This document shows, piece by piece, positions 20,601-32,485 of a DNA stretch of 64,000 nucleotides. Each line of letters opens with the position of its first letter. Position 1 is the stretch's first letter. Made by a program: the position numbers and the translations under genes. Source of the DNA: Proales similis. Its lineage: Eukaryota > Rotifera > Eurotatoria > Ploima > Proalidae. The stretch lies in the NCBI GenBank assembly GCA_019059635.1, contig JAGVRJ010000002.1:1178001-1242000 (forward strand). The letters run 5' to 3'. Under the pieces are notes generated by a model. That model was not told where the DNA came from. It saw only the letters and a list, made by a program, of their open reading frames with translations, and did no database searches.

Positions 20601-23600
20601 AGAATCGTAACCTAATGGAGTTTGGCGGCGAGGCCGCCGAGCATCAAAGCAGCAAATCGCGAACTACGACTCGCGACGTCAACGACAACGAGAAGCTGAT
20701 GGACGAGAAAATCTACGAAGACATTTTCCATCAACTGATCGGCTCTGGTATTTCAAGTGACGATCTAATGAGCGAGCTCGGCAACGAAATGAGTCGTCCG
20801 TCCACATCAAATGAGATGTGCGAGAACACAACGTCCTCCAAATCGACCATAGACGATCTTGTGCGTCAGTTCAGAGAGTCGGCCAATCGCTTGAAGACGC
20901 ACAAATCAACGACCCCAGAGCCTGCCGCCATCGAACAGGCCAATTTTAATTCTACAAATCCGGTTCAGCCAACAGCGATCTCTTTCATGGGGCACGAAGA
21001 GCAGCCTTCCAACTTGAGCGCTCCTCGTTCGTCTCAAACTATAAAGAGCCTCATTCAGAGTAACGAGTCGGCGATGATCATGGCTCAAGGCTCAATCATA
21101 AGATCTGACGTGTTTCCAAGAGAAGTCAAATTACTCGATCCAGCTGACGATTGTGACCTCGTTGGCAAAGACGAAGTCTCCAAACACCAACGAATCTTGA
21201 GCAAGTATGCCGAAGATGAAGAGCTCGGCGAACTGGCTACTCAAGCAATGGCGCTCTATGCCAATATTCACCAGCCGGATCTGAAGACTCGAATTCCGGA
21301 TGTTGCCGATCGCTACCGGTTTATGATGCGCATATGGAAGAAGCTGGACGCGGCTATCAAACTCGAATTCATAAACCGATCAAGACAGAACAGAACCAAG
21401 AAGAAAGGCGGCGAAAGAATAAGCATCAGAAACAGCGACAGTCTTCAGTCAATGAGCAACTCACAAGGATCAAGGAACGGAAGAGCAGACACCTACGGTG
21501 GCCGACTTGAATCAGAAGCGAGCACGCCTCTCGGCTCGAATGTTGACGAGACCAGCAACCTGTCACAATCAAGCCGCTTGGACGAGCGGCGAATCTCATC
21601 TGCGAGCGCCAAGCAGACCGAACTAAACAGTAACAACGGCGCTGTGGGCGAAACTCCAATATTCATTAGTTTAGCCGACGGAAGCAAGATAATGGTCAAC
21701 GCTTCCTCTCTGCCCATAAACCTCATTCAAAATCAAACCATACAGATTGTGGGCGAGGATAGAGCAATTGAGCTACGGCCAGAGCAGCTAATTGCCGCCA
21801 CGCCAGTTCACAATACTCAGCCAGGGCAACATCAGTATCAGCCTGCTCAGTCTAATCATATCGGCCACCATCAACAAAGTGCCCATTACCAACAGCCTCA
21901 ATTAGTTCAATTGCAATCTCAAGCTTCCCATGAGCCGAATGATCCGCACCGCGCACACAAACGTAAATCAGATGAAATGACGGACGCAATTGCGAAAAAG
22001 ACATCCATGGCCAATATCGATAATCAGCATGAAATGGCCGACTCTCGACAAGGTCAAGAGCGAGTCGTCTGTCGAGACGAGCATCTGAAACGAATGCTGA
22101 GCGAGAGCAGTCCGCTGCTGGAACTTCAAAACCCGAATTCTGGTTTCATGCCTACAAAGCCGATAATTTGCAAGCCAAATGATACGATGCCTAGCGTAAA
22201 CAACGAAATCCACCGGTTCATGCAGCTTGATGGAACAGTCGACTCGGAGGTGGGCGACGAGCTGAGCTCCGTCAACAGAGCCCAGTCTCAACAGCCGGCT
22301 CAATCGTCCAGTCAGGCGAGTAGTCGAAGTGGCACCGAATCAAATGTGCCCTCTAGCCGAGCCTCTCATCCCAAAGTGTTTCTCAACCACCAGCTCCTCA
22401 GTCGGTATGGAATTACTCTTGACCAGCCTGTGCAAGCCGAGTCCATCTCAGCTCAGCAAGCTCAGAGGTCGAGCGAACCCAGTCAAATAAACGGCGACAC
22501 CAAACCGGCGTCGCAAGAGCTAATTCAAGCTTCGAATCCAGGCGAAAGCATGCTGAAATCGGCCCCAAAACTTAACGGCGACAACACTCTGCTAAAGGCA
22601 CTTCTCAACACTGCACCCAAGAACGCAGTTCCAGTCCAAGCGGTCCAGCCAATGCCTCAGCCCAGCGTTGCGCAAGAAGATGTACGAGCTAAAGTAAAGA
22701 AGACAATTGCGCTTGCTACGGCCAATACGAACGAGGCAAAGGGCCCGGACGAGCAAGGACAACAGCATCAACAGCAGGCTCCAGTGAAATTGACTTCGCC
22801 GAGCGAGAAACAGCGCAAGCCTCGCAAAAGCAACACAAACAATTCAAAGAGCGTGGACAAGGGCCCCAGCTCGGCCGTCGAGCTATTGTTCAATCGTCTT
22901 CTTCAAGAGCTCAACTCAAGCAGAAAAATCGACCTCTCTGAGCCCGACGTGTCCGAAGTGCATCGGATCATGTCCGGTCTAGATTTTCCCGGCCGAGAGC
23001 ATTGCGAACGACTCAGAAAGATCTACTCGTGTGACGGATCGATGTTTGAGGTTCAAATCAAAGAGCTCAAACAGAGCGCGTCCGACAAAGCTCGTGCATT
23101 TGTGGAGAAACTGCTCAATTATGAGGGCTCGTTCGTACGAGGGCCCGATCCTGAGAGCTGCATTCGAATTGGCTCTGAGCTGAAAAGTGCTGTCAGATCT
23201 CTTCACCACGTCAACTCGTCTGATCTGCTCGACAATGTGCTGAAAAGCGAATTGAAAATCGAAACAAGTCAAGTTGAAAACGAAGAGCTCAGCAATGCCG
23301 AGGTAGTTAAGGAACTGCTCCGCAAGCAGGTGCATGTCAAGAGCGAATACCAAATGCTCAACAACCTTGACGAACAGGCACCCAGTCCAGCGATTCACAT
23401 TGAACCAATAGACGAGCCTTGCGAGCCATTTCAGGCTGGTGCCGCCCCAGGTCCACACTTAGCCGACATAGGAAATAAGCAGCGCCAAGTGACGTTCAAG
23501 CTCAATGCCGAGGCCAGTTTGAATTTGTCCAAGACCATCCGGCAGCTGGCCGAAATTCTCAACATTCAATACCCGGCTCGATTCGAGCTGGGCACGAGCC

Positions 23601-25705
23601 GAGTAGGCAGCGAGAAGCCCAAACGAGGTCGGCCTGCTCCAGTCGATGTTTGCGTACCGCTGAGCCGTACGCCAGTCCCGAGGCATTGTCGGTTCTGCGA
23701 CGCTCTTCTAATTGACAAATGTTGGCAGCTAAAAGAACAGCCGACACCGTCCGGGGCGTTTGTATTTTGCAGCGAGTACTGCAAGTCGGCCTTTCAAAAG
23801 CTGCTCTTGATGAAGAGGTTTGACATTCAAGGAATAAATGCTCTGAACGGTGGCGAAGAAACAAAGCAGAAGAGTCGCCTTGCAAAATGGAGCTCCAAAC
23901 TGGTCAAGCCGGCCACCGTAGAAGCTGATTCGAGTCAAAACAGCGAGCGCTTTGAGGTTGTGCAAAAAGATTCGACAACCGATCGTCGCACTTGCATATT
24001 CTGCGGCCAAACAGGCGATTCAGACTCGAATGGCCCTAGTCGTCTGCTCATTTACGATATTGACAAGTGGGCACATTTGAATTGCGCTCTGTGGTCGGAC
24101 GACGTATACGAGACTATGAACGGCTCGTTGGTAAACGTAGACGTTGCATACCGCAAGAGCAGCGCGACCGTGTGCATCTCGTGCGGCAAGGGCCAGGCTT
24201 CAATAACCTGCTTTAGTCCTAAATGCTCGATCGCGTATCATTTGCCTTGCGCCATCCGCGACAATTGCGTGTTCAATCAGGACAAGACAGTGTTCTGTCC
24301 GGCGCATGCAAACCGAGCACCGCCCGAGACCAGACTCACCGACATAGCGGTCAATCGAAATGTGTGGATTCAACGCGACGAGGTCGTTCAGATACAGAAC
24401 TACGTTAATCGGGACATTGACGAGGCCAACTTTGTGGTCAGAATCGGAGGTCTCACTCTGCACGACATTGGACAGCTGTTGCCTCAGCAGCTTCACAGCG
24501 GCAAGTTCAACACGCGCGATTTTATTTATCCGGTCGGGTACAGAGCAACCAGGTTCTACTGGTCGATGAACCATGTCTACAAACGATGCCGCTATGTGTG
24601 CAGCATTGATGACAAAGACGGTGAGCCGCTCTTTTCAGTCTGCATAGTCGAACAAGGTAGCGAGGCGATATCAATAAGCGACCGCACGCCAACGCTTGTC
24701 TGGCAGCAGATATTCAAGCGTATCGAGCAGTTCCGCCACGCCAACGAACTGGTCAAGCTCTTTCCGGTCTACTTTACTGGCGAGTTCATGTTCGGCTTAA
24801 CAGAACCGCACATTATTCGTCTGGTCGAGTCGCTGCCCGGAGTGGAGACCGTCTCCGACTATGTGTTCAAGTTCGGTCGTCTGCAGCTTCTTGAAATGCC
24901 TCTCACTATAAACCCGACCGGCTGCGCCCGAAGCGAGCCCAAACTGCGCACTCATTTTCGCAAGGCAAGCAGCAAGATTACATGCAGCCAGCAAATGACC
25001 AACACCAACCCGACTCATTCGAAACAAGTGACTGACGTGGCCGACGATAGCGAAGATGGACACGAAGAAGAGGCGGCGCCAGTTGTCTCTTACACCAAGC
25101 AGTTCACATTGTCCAAGTCGGCGCAGATCCGCAAGCTCAAAATCGAATGGCGCAACAACGTCTACTTGGCCAAATCTCGAATCCAAGGCCTCGGCTTGTA
25201 TGCGGCCAGAGACATTGAGAAGAACACGATGATTATCGAGTACATTGGCGACCTCATCCGCAATGAGGTGGCCAATAGGCGCGAAAAGCTCTATCAAGCG
25301 CAGGTAGCTTGCCACCAACACTCACTCTCTTTCTCTCTTTTAAAACTCGCTTCGCCTTCGTTTTAGAATCGCGGCATTTACATGTTCCGCTTGAACGACG
25401 ATCTGGTCGTTGATGCGACCATATCGGGCGGCCTGGCCCGTTACATAAACCACTGCTGCGATCCGAACTGCATAGCCGAAACAGTGACGCTTGAGAGGGA
25501 TCAGCAGAAAATAATCATCATCGCCAACAAGCGAATTCAACGCGGCGAAGAGGTGAGCTTTGAACTTTTCTGTCGCGCTCTTTACGATTTATTCATCCAA
25601 ATATATTCGCAGCTCACCTACGACTACAAATTCGACTTTGAAGACGAGGCGGAGAAAATTTCGTGTTTGTGTGGATCGGCCAATTGTAAAAAGTGGATGA
25701 ATTAA
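17621..25705 (+). CDS. KMT2C/D: Histone H3K4 methyltransferase, KMT2C/D (MLL3/4, Trr) type
   Basis: This family mono-methylates H3K4 at enhancers as part of COMPASS-like complexes. Eight exons (17621-18034, 18092-18610, 18664-18706, 18763-19106, 19170-19890, 19950-25303, 25367-25552, 25613-25705) sum to 2,557 residues. In order: an extended PHD finger split across exons 1-2, PHD fingers in exon 2, three more PHD-type fingers in exon 5 (CLNCGSFG, CEGCGKASDEGRLLLCDDCD, CHACKTSY), a possible HMG-like helix region near 1113-1167, long Gln/Ser-rich disorder, a second extended PHD near 2026-2140, FYRN/FYRC near 2210-2341, SET from about 2422 and post-SET (CLCGSANCKKWMN). SET motifs RGIYMFR, RYINHCCDPNC and YDYKF are intact; NHCC replaces the NHSC seen in animal KMT2C/D, as in SET1 enzymes. 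N-terminal PHDs and SET sit in one gene, unlike the split fly Lpt/Trr pair. Length is about half the vertebrate protein. Confidence 0.93.
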
Positions 25706-26622
25706 AAGTGTTTTTTTTTTGTTCCAATTTCTGCGCAAACACAACCTGAAAGTTAACGACAAGCACTGTCAGCATCGAGTCGCGTCTTGCCTCTGCTTCT
25801 TCTTTTTATTTCTTTCGCCCGCAAACGAACCTTCAAATATCTGCCGAGCTATTGATTATCGAATATTAGAATTATTCTCGCGTTTGTAAGCTCAGCTGCT
25901 CTAAATGTGACTTCTCTCTGACGTTTTTCTCTGACGTCTTTACGATCCATGGCTTCTGTTTGCTAATGCATCCATCAACAAACACATTTTGCTCCTTTTT
26001 CTTTCTTTTTTTCTTCTTCTCCTCTGAAAGTTTTACCTAAATAGACCATTGGCAGCTCAACATGACCAAGAACCAACACACATCGGCGACTATCCAAACG
26101 TGAACTGATTTGATAATTTATTTTTTCTCTCTTCTTAGCATTTTAAATTGCAATCGCTGATTAAGTCAGCATGTTTAAACACGTCGCATACTAATTAACT
26201 TATCAACAGACTTCTCGACGGTCAACTCAACTGACAAGCTCACCGCTCTTCATTTTCTGCTTAGTTTTTCCTCACTCTTCTCTTTCTTTTGGCCTTTTTT
26301 TTCTCTTCTTGCAGAGCAAAATTATCTTCTTTCAGAAAGAATAAAATTTCAAGTATCTGAGTCGGAACTTGTCAGTTTTATCGCAGCAAAGGGACATGGC
26401 AACGTGCATGGGCAATATGAAAAGTTTATGAGCTTGAATGAGCTGACGCTGCTCAGAATGTCATGTTGGCAATGCGAGCGCCAAGCAAATAATCATTCAT
26501 CATCGGTTGATCTTTGGAACATTGCAATCGTTCGGCTCTACCGTCCTGTTTGAGCTGAACTGAAGAAACACGAAATTAGTTGGGTTGATGCTTGCTTGCC
26601 TGCCTCAAGAGCCGATCGAACG
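25706..26622. other. Intergenic/3' UTR, T-rich
   Basis: About 0.9 kb after the KMT2 stop with several oligo-T and pyrimidine runs (for example around 25990-26030 and 26280-26310) and no open frame of note. An AATAAA near 26340 may be the KMT2 or an unrelated 3' signal. The rest is presumably cytohesin promoter and leader. Confidence 0.4.
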
Positions 26623-28301
26623 ATGGAAGTGGAAAGTTACGCCGAGTTCGTCCAGAGTAATTCAATCGCCTGGCGGCTGATGGTCTCAAGCTGTGCACTT
26701 TTCTAACTTCTCTCCTCTAAATAGACTATCCACAGCTGCTGATGCATCCGGAGTTTAGCCAAGACGATAGGCAGATATTGGAGAAGCTCTTCTTGTACGA
26801 GAAAAGCTTACTCAACGAGATTAAAGATCTCGAGCAAGAACTGAATGAAGTTCAATGCGAAATAGATCGCATCGATGTGGCAGAGAGTGAGAGTGCTCAC
26901 AGTCAGCCAAAGCTAAAGCAGCTTTCAATGGGCAAGAAAAAGTTCAACATCGATCCGAAAAAGGTAAACTCCAGCCAACTAAACCGTTCCAACTCTTGTG
27001 CAGCTCCTTTGGCGCAAAGGGCATCGACTTCCTGGTCGAAAACAAGCTGGTCGAGCACACCCCAGACGCGATTGCGCAGTTCCTCTACAATGGCGAAGGC
27101 CTCAACAAAACCTCGATCGGAAACTATTTGGGCGAAAAGTTGGCCATTTTTCATCTTAAACGGCTCTGGTTGAATTTCTTTTATTTAACTCAATCTAAGG
27201 AACGATTTCTCGCTGCAAGTCATGCAAAAGTTCGTTCATCTTCACGATTTCAAGCAAAAGTCAATTGTGGAAGCGTTAAGGCAAATATGAAAAATGACTG
27301 ACCAATGTTGATGCCTAACTTTTGATTGCTTAAACAGGGACTTTTTGTGGAGCTTTCGTCTTCCAGGCGAAGCACAGAAAATCGACAGAATGATGGATTG
27401 CTTTGCCCAACGATACTGTGACTGTAATCAGGGCGTGTTTGAAGATGCAGGTAAATGCAAGTCTGATGAGACGATGGTGCTCAAATTTAAAAGAAAGCAA
27501 ACCCGACAGAAAGCTGCTATGTGATCTCATTTGCCATCATAATGCTCAACACAAGTCTGCACAACCCGAGCGTGAAAGAGAAGCAGAGCTGTGAGCAGTT
27601 CATTAAAATGTGCAAAGAAACGAGCAAGAAAGAAGTGTCTGAGATTTTGCTTAAAGTAGACCAAAGCTGCTCAAAGCCTTCTCGACAGCTTTAACTCGCT
27701 TTTCTAGGAGTGTTTCAACAACATAAAAAAAGAGCCGTTCAAAATCCCGGTCGACGATGGCAACGATTTCATGCTCACGTTTTTCAATCCGATTCGCGAG
27801 GGCTGGCTGTGGAAACAGGGCGGACGATACAAAGCATGGAAGCGACGCTGGTTCATTCTGAACGATGGCTGCCTTTACTACTTCGAGCTCACTGCAGTAA
27901 TTTCCAGCTCATTCAACCCACTATGACGTGAATTTGACAGCCAAATAGGATAAGGAACCGAGAGGCATCATTCCTCTCGAGAATGTGAATGTCAGAGAAG
28001 TGGAGGATAAGACGAAGCCGTACTGCTTCGAGATCTACTCGACAACCAACGATAAGATAAAAGCGTGCAAGCACGACTCAGAGGGCAAAGTGGTCGAAGT
28101 GGGCAATCACACTGTCTACAGGATGTCGGCTCTCACTGGCGAGGATAAAAACGAATGGATCAAGCGAATCAGGTATTTGGGTATTTTTGCTCGTCTGCTG
28201 GATCGCATTTAAGCAAACTTGAATAAAACAGAGACTGCATCAGCGAGAATCCGATCGCAAACAGTTTTAACAGTAAACGAAAGGCATCCAGTAGTAAATG
28301 A
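26623..28301 (+). CDS. CYTH: Cytohesin-type Arf guanine nucleotide exchange factor
   Basis: Cytohesins activate Arf GTPases through a Sec7 domain and bind phosphoinositides with a PH domain at the plasma membrane. Nine exons (26623-26656, 26725-26963, 27020-27138, 27200-27280, 27338-27450, 27510-27655, 27708-27896, 27949-28172, 28232-28301) sum exactly to 404 residues, the family length. The order is an N-terminal coiled coil, [12 protein letters not shown], Sec7 ([11 protein letters not shown], the catalytic-loop sequence [19 protein letters not shown] with its Glu finger, [15 protein letters not shown]), PH ([20 protein letters not shown]) and a basic tail (SKRKASSSK). The start in the tiny first exon is preferred to the ATG at 26742 because it restores the usual leader. 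Intron 4 (27281-27337) has a GC donor. Confidence 0.93.
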
Positions 28302-28806
28302 GAATCGTGTTCTTGTTATTGCATTGACCAGCAGATCGACCCAATCAATTGTTGAGCTAGCAGCGAACAAACTTATTACCAGCCAGTTGCCAGTCAGCCA
28401 GTGAGCCAGACAGTCCACCCACTAACCTACAAACCAGACAAACAGAATACTAGCCAAACAAGAATCTTGGCACTCGCTCGGCGATTTAATTTCAACGTCC
28501 ATTTATTTTATTTTTTTTTGTATACATCAGAATTGTCAAGCCACTCACCAACGGCCGACCAACTTGATATGCAAATTGAGTGTGCACAGTGCTGGTGCTT
28601 TATTAACGCGCTCTGTATTCCTTTTCTGCATTTAGTTTTTCTTTTAGACGCTTCTGACTCTGAACGCTAACTAGTATATAAATAATAAATATTGTATATC
28701 ACTCAAAGCAATGCTCAGTTGAATAAACAACTGCAAGTCGGATTTACCGAGAGAATTTTCATTTGCGGGTGTCAAATCAAAATCCGAGATTTTCGAATAA
28801 AGCCCG

Positions 28807-28837
<31 letters not shown>

Positions 28838-29291
28838 TGGCACATACTCACCTGTGCTAATCAGAAGTAAACAAAAAATGCACAATCGAACGCCCGTCCG
28901 AACGCTAATTAAGAGGCCTGAAGAGTGCAGATGAGCGACTGGATGTGAGTGCGAGTGCGTTTAAAGCGCCCTCTTCATTCCAGCTCGAGTAAAAAAATAT
29001 TTGAAAAAAAAAAACGTGAGAAACAGAGTCGAGGTAACAGGAGCCTTTCAAGTGTTTAGAGCGTGAGCTGAGAATTGGCACTAGCGAGTCTACAGCCGAC
29101 TTCAATCAATAAAATCTCCTTGGAGCTGGTTGGCAGTGTGTAAAAGAAAAGCAGCTCGCATTATCCATTCAACATAATTCAGCTCCAATCGCGACCATCT
29201 CATCAACGTCTCCCACTGTCGCCGCCACCGCCGCCAGCTCATCGGCATCTTTTGCACCTCAAGCGCAATTATTTACTTGTCCGCCTGACGA
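28302..29291. other. Intergenic/3' UTR with a CA microsatellite
   Basis: About 1 kb after cytohesin. It contains a (CA)n tract and several short frames on both strands that have no domain. I see nothing else that I can support. Confidence 0.4.
28807..28834. repeat. (CA)n microsatellite
   Basis: About 14 uninterrupted CA units in the cytohesin downstream region. Confidence 0.9.
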
Positions 29292-30055
29292 ATGGATACA
29301 GAGGACTTGAATTTGACTGCTTCGAGTCACACGAATGCCAGCAGCAGCAAAGAAGTACGCGCCATAAATTCAATCGGTCGATTGGCTCTGTCAAAGAGCA
29401 CAAGTCGATTCGAGCTGCCAATCGACATGAAACTGTTCGAAAGTAATTTCTTTAATTAAATCGGTTGGGCCTGCTGGTGAAATTTCGATATTTCAAAGCA
29501 ATCACGCCGGCCACATATTTGGAGAAATTCTGCCGCGTTCAAGACCGCCGCAAGAACCTCTATCGCAAAATGTTTGACAAATGCCGAATTAAATCGGAAG
29601 AGGGCGAGTACTTGACCTTGAATGTAAGCTTCCTCTTCGTTCACTCGAAAATTTTATCTTGCCTTGATCCATGCTTGATTGATTGCAAATAGCTGATCGA
29701 AACGTGCCTGACTGAGATTCACATGAAAAGCATAAATCAAAAGCAGGTGAAATACGTGATCGAACTGGCCGACCTGGCGCCCGATCAAAAAGTCAAGTGG
29801 CCCCTATTTCTGGGCATAGCAGCTCTGTCCGAGCGAGCGCTCTACGACCAATTCGTGTAAGTGAAATGGAACAATTACAAACGAGACCTCTCTCCCTCTT
29901 TACACAAGCTCTTTTGCCGTAGCACCGAGGATACAGCCGATCTGCCCAACTACCAAAAAGATAAAATTGAGAGCGCAGATTTCGGCTCATTGAAGAGTAA
30001 ATTAGAAGGAGTAAATATAAGCAAGTCAATGCTTCGTCTACTCCAATCGCTTTGA
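29292..30055 (+). CDS. Unrecognised intracellular protein, 190 aa
   Basis: Four exons (29292-29442, 29499-29623, 29693-29856, 29923-30055) with standard junctions and 56-69 bp introns join exactly to 190 residues. There is no signal peptide or membrane segment. The first 50 residues are Ser/Thr-rich and probably disordered. The rest is helical and charged, with a basic segment (CRVQDRRKNLYRKMFDKCR) and a hydrophobic patch (LADLAPDQKVKWPLFLGIAA) that looks like a folded-domain core. I do not recognise the family; it may be conserved, since splicing and frame are well kept. An AATAAA at 30100 follows the stop by 45 nt. It converges on RTF2 with 137 bp between the genes. Confidence 0.7.
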
Positions 30056-30099
30056 ACTCGGTCTCATCTTTCTGCTTGTTCATTCATTTTTATTTCGAC

Positions 30100-30105
30100 A
30101 ATAAA
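30100..30105 (+). terminator. Polyadenylation signal of the 190-aa protein gene
   Basis: AATAAA 45 nt past the stop codon, in the short gap before the convergent RTF2 gene. Confidence 0.5.
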
Positions 30106-30192
30106 ACGATTCGTTTTGCTTAATCAAAGAGAACAGGAAACAAATTTTTGCTGCTTCTGGCGACCAATAAGCAAAAAAGGAGAGGAGACAGA

Positions 30193-31312
30193 TCAGAAGT
30201 ACTGCGGATTGAAGGTCACCCAATGAGCTTTGTCTTGGTTCTTTGCTTCTTTACACGTGTTGAACAAGGATTTGTAGACGCTGGACGCATTCGGGTCATC
30301 TTGAATACTCTTGGCTTTTTTGCCGTCCCTGTTGGAGCCGGTGGCGTCTATTGTTCGCTTCAGCTTTTTGAAATCAACGCCGTTGTTTGACGATTTGGCG
30401 CTCTTGGAGCTGGCCGAAGTCGCGTCTGACTTGGCTGCTGTATCCTCGCCGACTTGGTTGTTCTCGGCTTTTTTATTGGCCGCTGCCTTGGCTGCCTTCT
30501 TCAAACAGAAACGAAATTGTATGGTGTGCACGTCGGAACACGAAGCGGCTCTACTTACTGCTCTGGCTTGTTTCTCTTTTCTTTCTTTCAGTTTTGTTTC
30601 GTTTTGCTTCAAGTCGTCCTCGTCCGGATTGAGCATAATCATGTCAATCGATTCTATTTGACGCTCGCATTTTACACATTTCTCGTTTGTGCCGCCCATC
30701 GACTTGAAGGCGCGCTCTGAAAAGACGCAGCCACATGTGTAAATGAAGTAGAACCTTTTCGTGAGCGATTTAATGCCGAAAAGATTTAGAAAAAGCCGAG
30801 TTTTGATTTCACTTACTTGAACATGCCGTTCATCTCAAGGCCAGTAATGGGACAAATGAATAAAGCTCGGTTGATGCTTTGACTTCCTTCTGAGCTCTGC
30901 GAGTTGCCCGGGTTCTCGACCAAGTTGAGCTCGCGCACGTCCTTTAAACTCTTGATGCTTACCGAGTTGCCTGTTTCGTACTTGGACCGGTCAAGCAAGA
31001 ACTCAATGACGCTTTCCTTGTTGTAGAGGCTTGAAATAGAATGGTAAGCGTGATCTAATAGACTCGCTGCCAGCAAACTGAACTCACTTTCCTAGTAGAT
31101 CGGCTACGATCGGCTTCTGCAGAGGTAGCTGGCTGAGGCGACAGTTGTTCCATTTGGCAGCCACCGTCACTTCGCGAGCAAGCTTGCAATCAATAAGAGA
31201 GTGAGACAGACTGATGACCGATTGAACGCTGATCAGTGCTTACCTTGACCGCCTTCTTTTTGGTTCTCACGAGCTCATCTCGCTTCGGAATGGTGCCTCC
31301 ATCGCATCCCAT
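30193..31312 (-). CDS. RTF2: Replication termination factor 2 homolog
   Basis: RTF2 is a replisome-associated protein that in fission yeast is needed for replication fork arrest and in animals is removed from stalled forks by the proteasome. Five exons (31312-31244, 31182-31088, 31029-30817, 30754-30559, 30498-30193) give 292 residues. The family start MGCDGGTIPKRDELVR is present. The modified double RING-like fold follows: CRLSQLPLQKPIVA, LYNKESVIEFLLD, FICPITGLEMNG, CGCVFSERAF and EKCVKCERQ with a late VIML-like strand (MIMLNPDEDD). The Lys/Ala-rich C terminus ends with the conserved YKSLFNTC and AHWVTFNP. The gene is divergent from CNBP, sharing about 450 bp of upstream DNA. Confidence 0.92.
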
Positions 31313-31763
31313 TTTGACTTGCGATTGTGAATTAATTTGGCGAAATTATGAAAATAGCCGAACTAGTCAGCTCACTTTTATATGAATCGCGAGGCAAACA
31401 CACACACACACACATACTAAGCAAGAAAGAGGCAAAAGTAATTCATGGATGGAGCGCGAATCGGACAATTTCAAAGTTGCGATATTGTGTGATTCGAAAC
31501 GTTGCGCTCAGGAAAGGAAAGCTAAACTGCGGACTGATTTGGCGACGCATGCCAGTCGAAATTCAATAGCAGTGGCCATGAGTTAGACGAATGAGAGAAG
31601 CAGGAAGAAACGGCTAAGCCAAACGCGATTGACGACTTGCTCGGCTTTTAAAAGCGTCATGATGTTCTCATTCAATTCAAAACGGGCCCTATTCATCTTG
31701 ACAATTGACTTTTTCATTTGAATTAGAACTCGTAAAAGCGCACGAGACAAACACCCGGGCAAA
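31313..31763. other. Bidirectional intergenic region between RTF2 and CNBP
   Basis: About 450 bp between divergent start codons, with a short (CA)n tract near 31398-31413. It presumably carries both promoters; I see no clear TATA box. Confidence 0.4.
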
Positions 31764-32485
31764 ATGAGCGAGAATATTTGCTACAAGTGCCGTAAGCCTG
31801 GCCACTTTGCCAGAGAATGCCACGAAGGCGGCGTTGCTCAGGGAGAGTTCAGAATCTCGCCGAACAAGTTCAACAGCGGCGCTCGAGGCGGCTTTGGTCC
31901 CATGAACAGATGCTACCGATGCAACAGAGTCGGGCACTTGGCGCGCGACTGCCGCGAGTCAAGCGAACGATGCTATAAATGCAATCAAATGGGACACTTG
32001 GCCAAAGAGTGCGACAACGAAGTCGAAAGTGGTGAGTGAACGCTATTTTGCTCTTCGGCCCAAACTAACTAAACAAATCAAAAGGCTCTTGCTACAATTG
32101 CGGAGGCGTTGGACATCTTCAGCGTGACTGTAAACAGGCTTCACAAAAGACATGCTACAAATGCCAAGGATCAGGCCACTTGGCACGTGATTGTAATCAG
32201 CAAATCGATTCCGATGAAGACCGCACTTGCTACAACTGCGGCAAGTCGGGTCACATTTCGCGCGAGTGCCCAGAGTCTGGACTCAATCGTGAGCGCGATG
32301 TCTGCTATCGGTAATTTGACTTGTCAGTCGACCGCCATCGAAACCAACTTTCACGTCTCTGCTGTAGATGCAATAGAAATGGACACTTGTCACGTGACTG
32401 CCACATGGTGATCGGTCAGCTTAAGTGCTACAACTGCGGCACATTCGGACACATTGCCAGCAAGTGCGCCTCACTTGTGGCCTAA
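31764..32485 (+). CDS. CNBP: CCHC zinc-knuckle nucleic-acid-binding protein (CNBP)
   Basis: CNBP binds G-rich single-stranded RNA and DNA and supports translation. Three exons (31764-32031, 32085-32310, 32368-32485) encode 203 residues that are almost entirely zinc knuckles of the form CYxCxxxGHxxxxC. I count eight: CYKCRKPGHFAREC, CYRCNRVGHLARDC, CYKCNQMGHLAKEC, CYNCGGVGHLQRDC, CYKCQGSGHLARDC, CYNCGKSGHISREC, CYRCNRNGHLSRDC and CYNCGTFGHIASKC. Vertebrate CNBP has seven. A short Gly/Arg segment (GARGGFGP) lies between knuckles 1 and 2, matching the RG box of the family. The seventh knuckle is interrupted by the second intron. AATAAA at 32714. Confidence 0.92.

Noticed and set aside
26742-27173. 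143-aa frame as a stand-alone gene
   Set aside because: Its first part is cytohesin exon 2; the rest is intron and out-of-frame exon 3.
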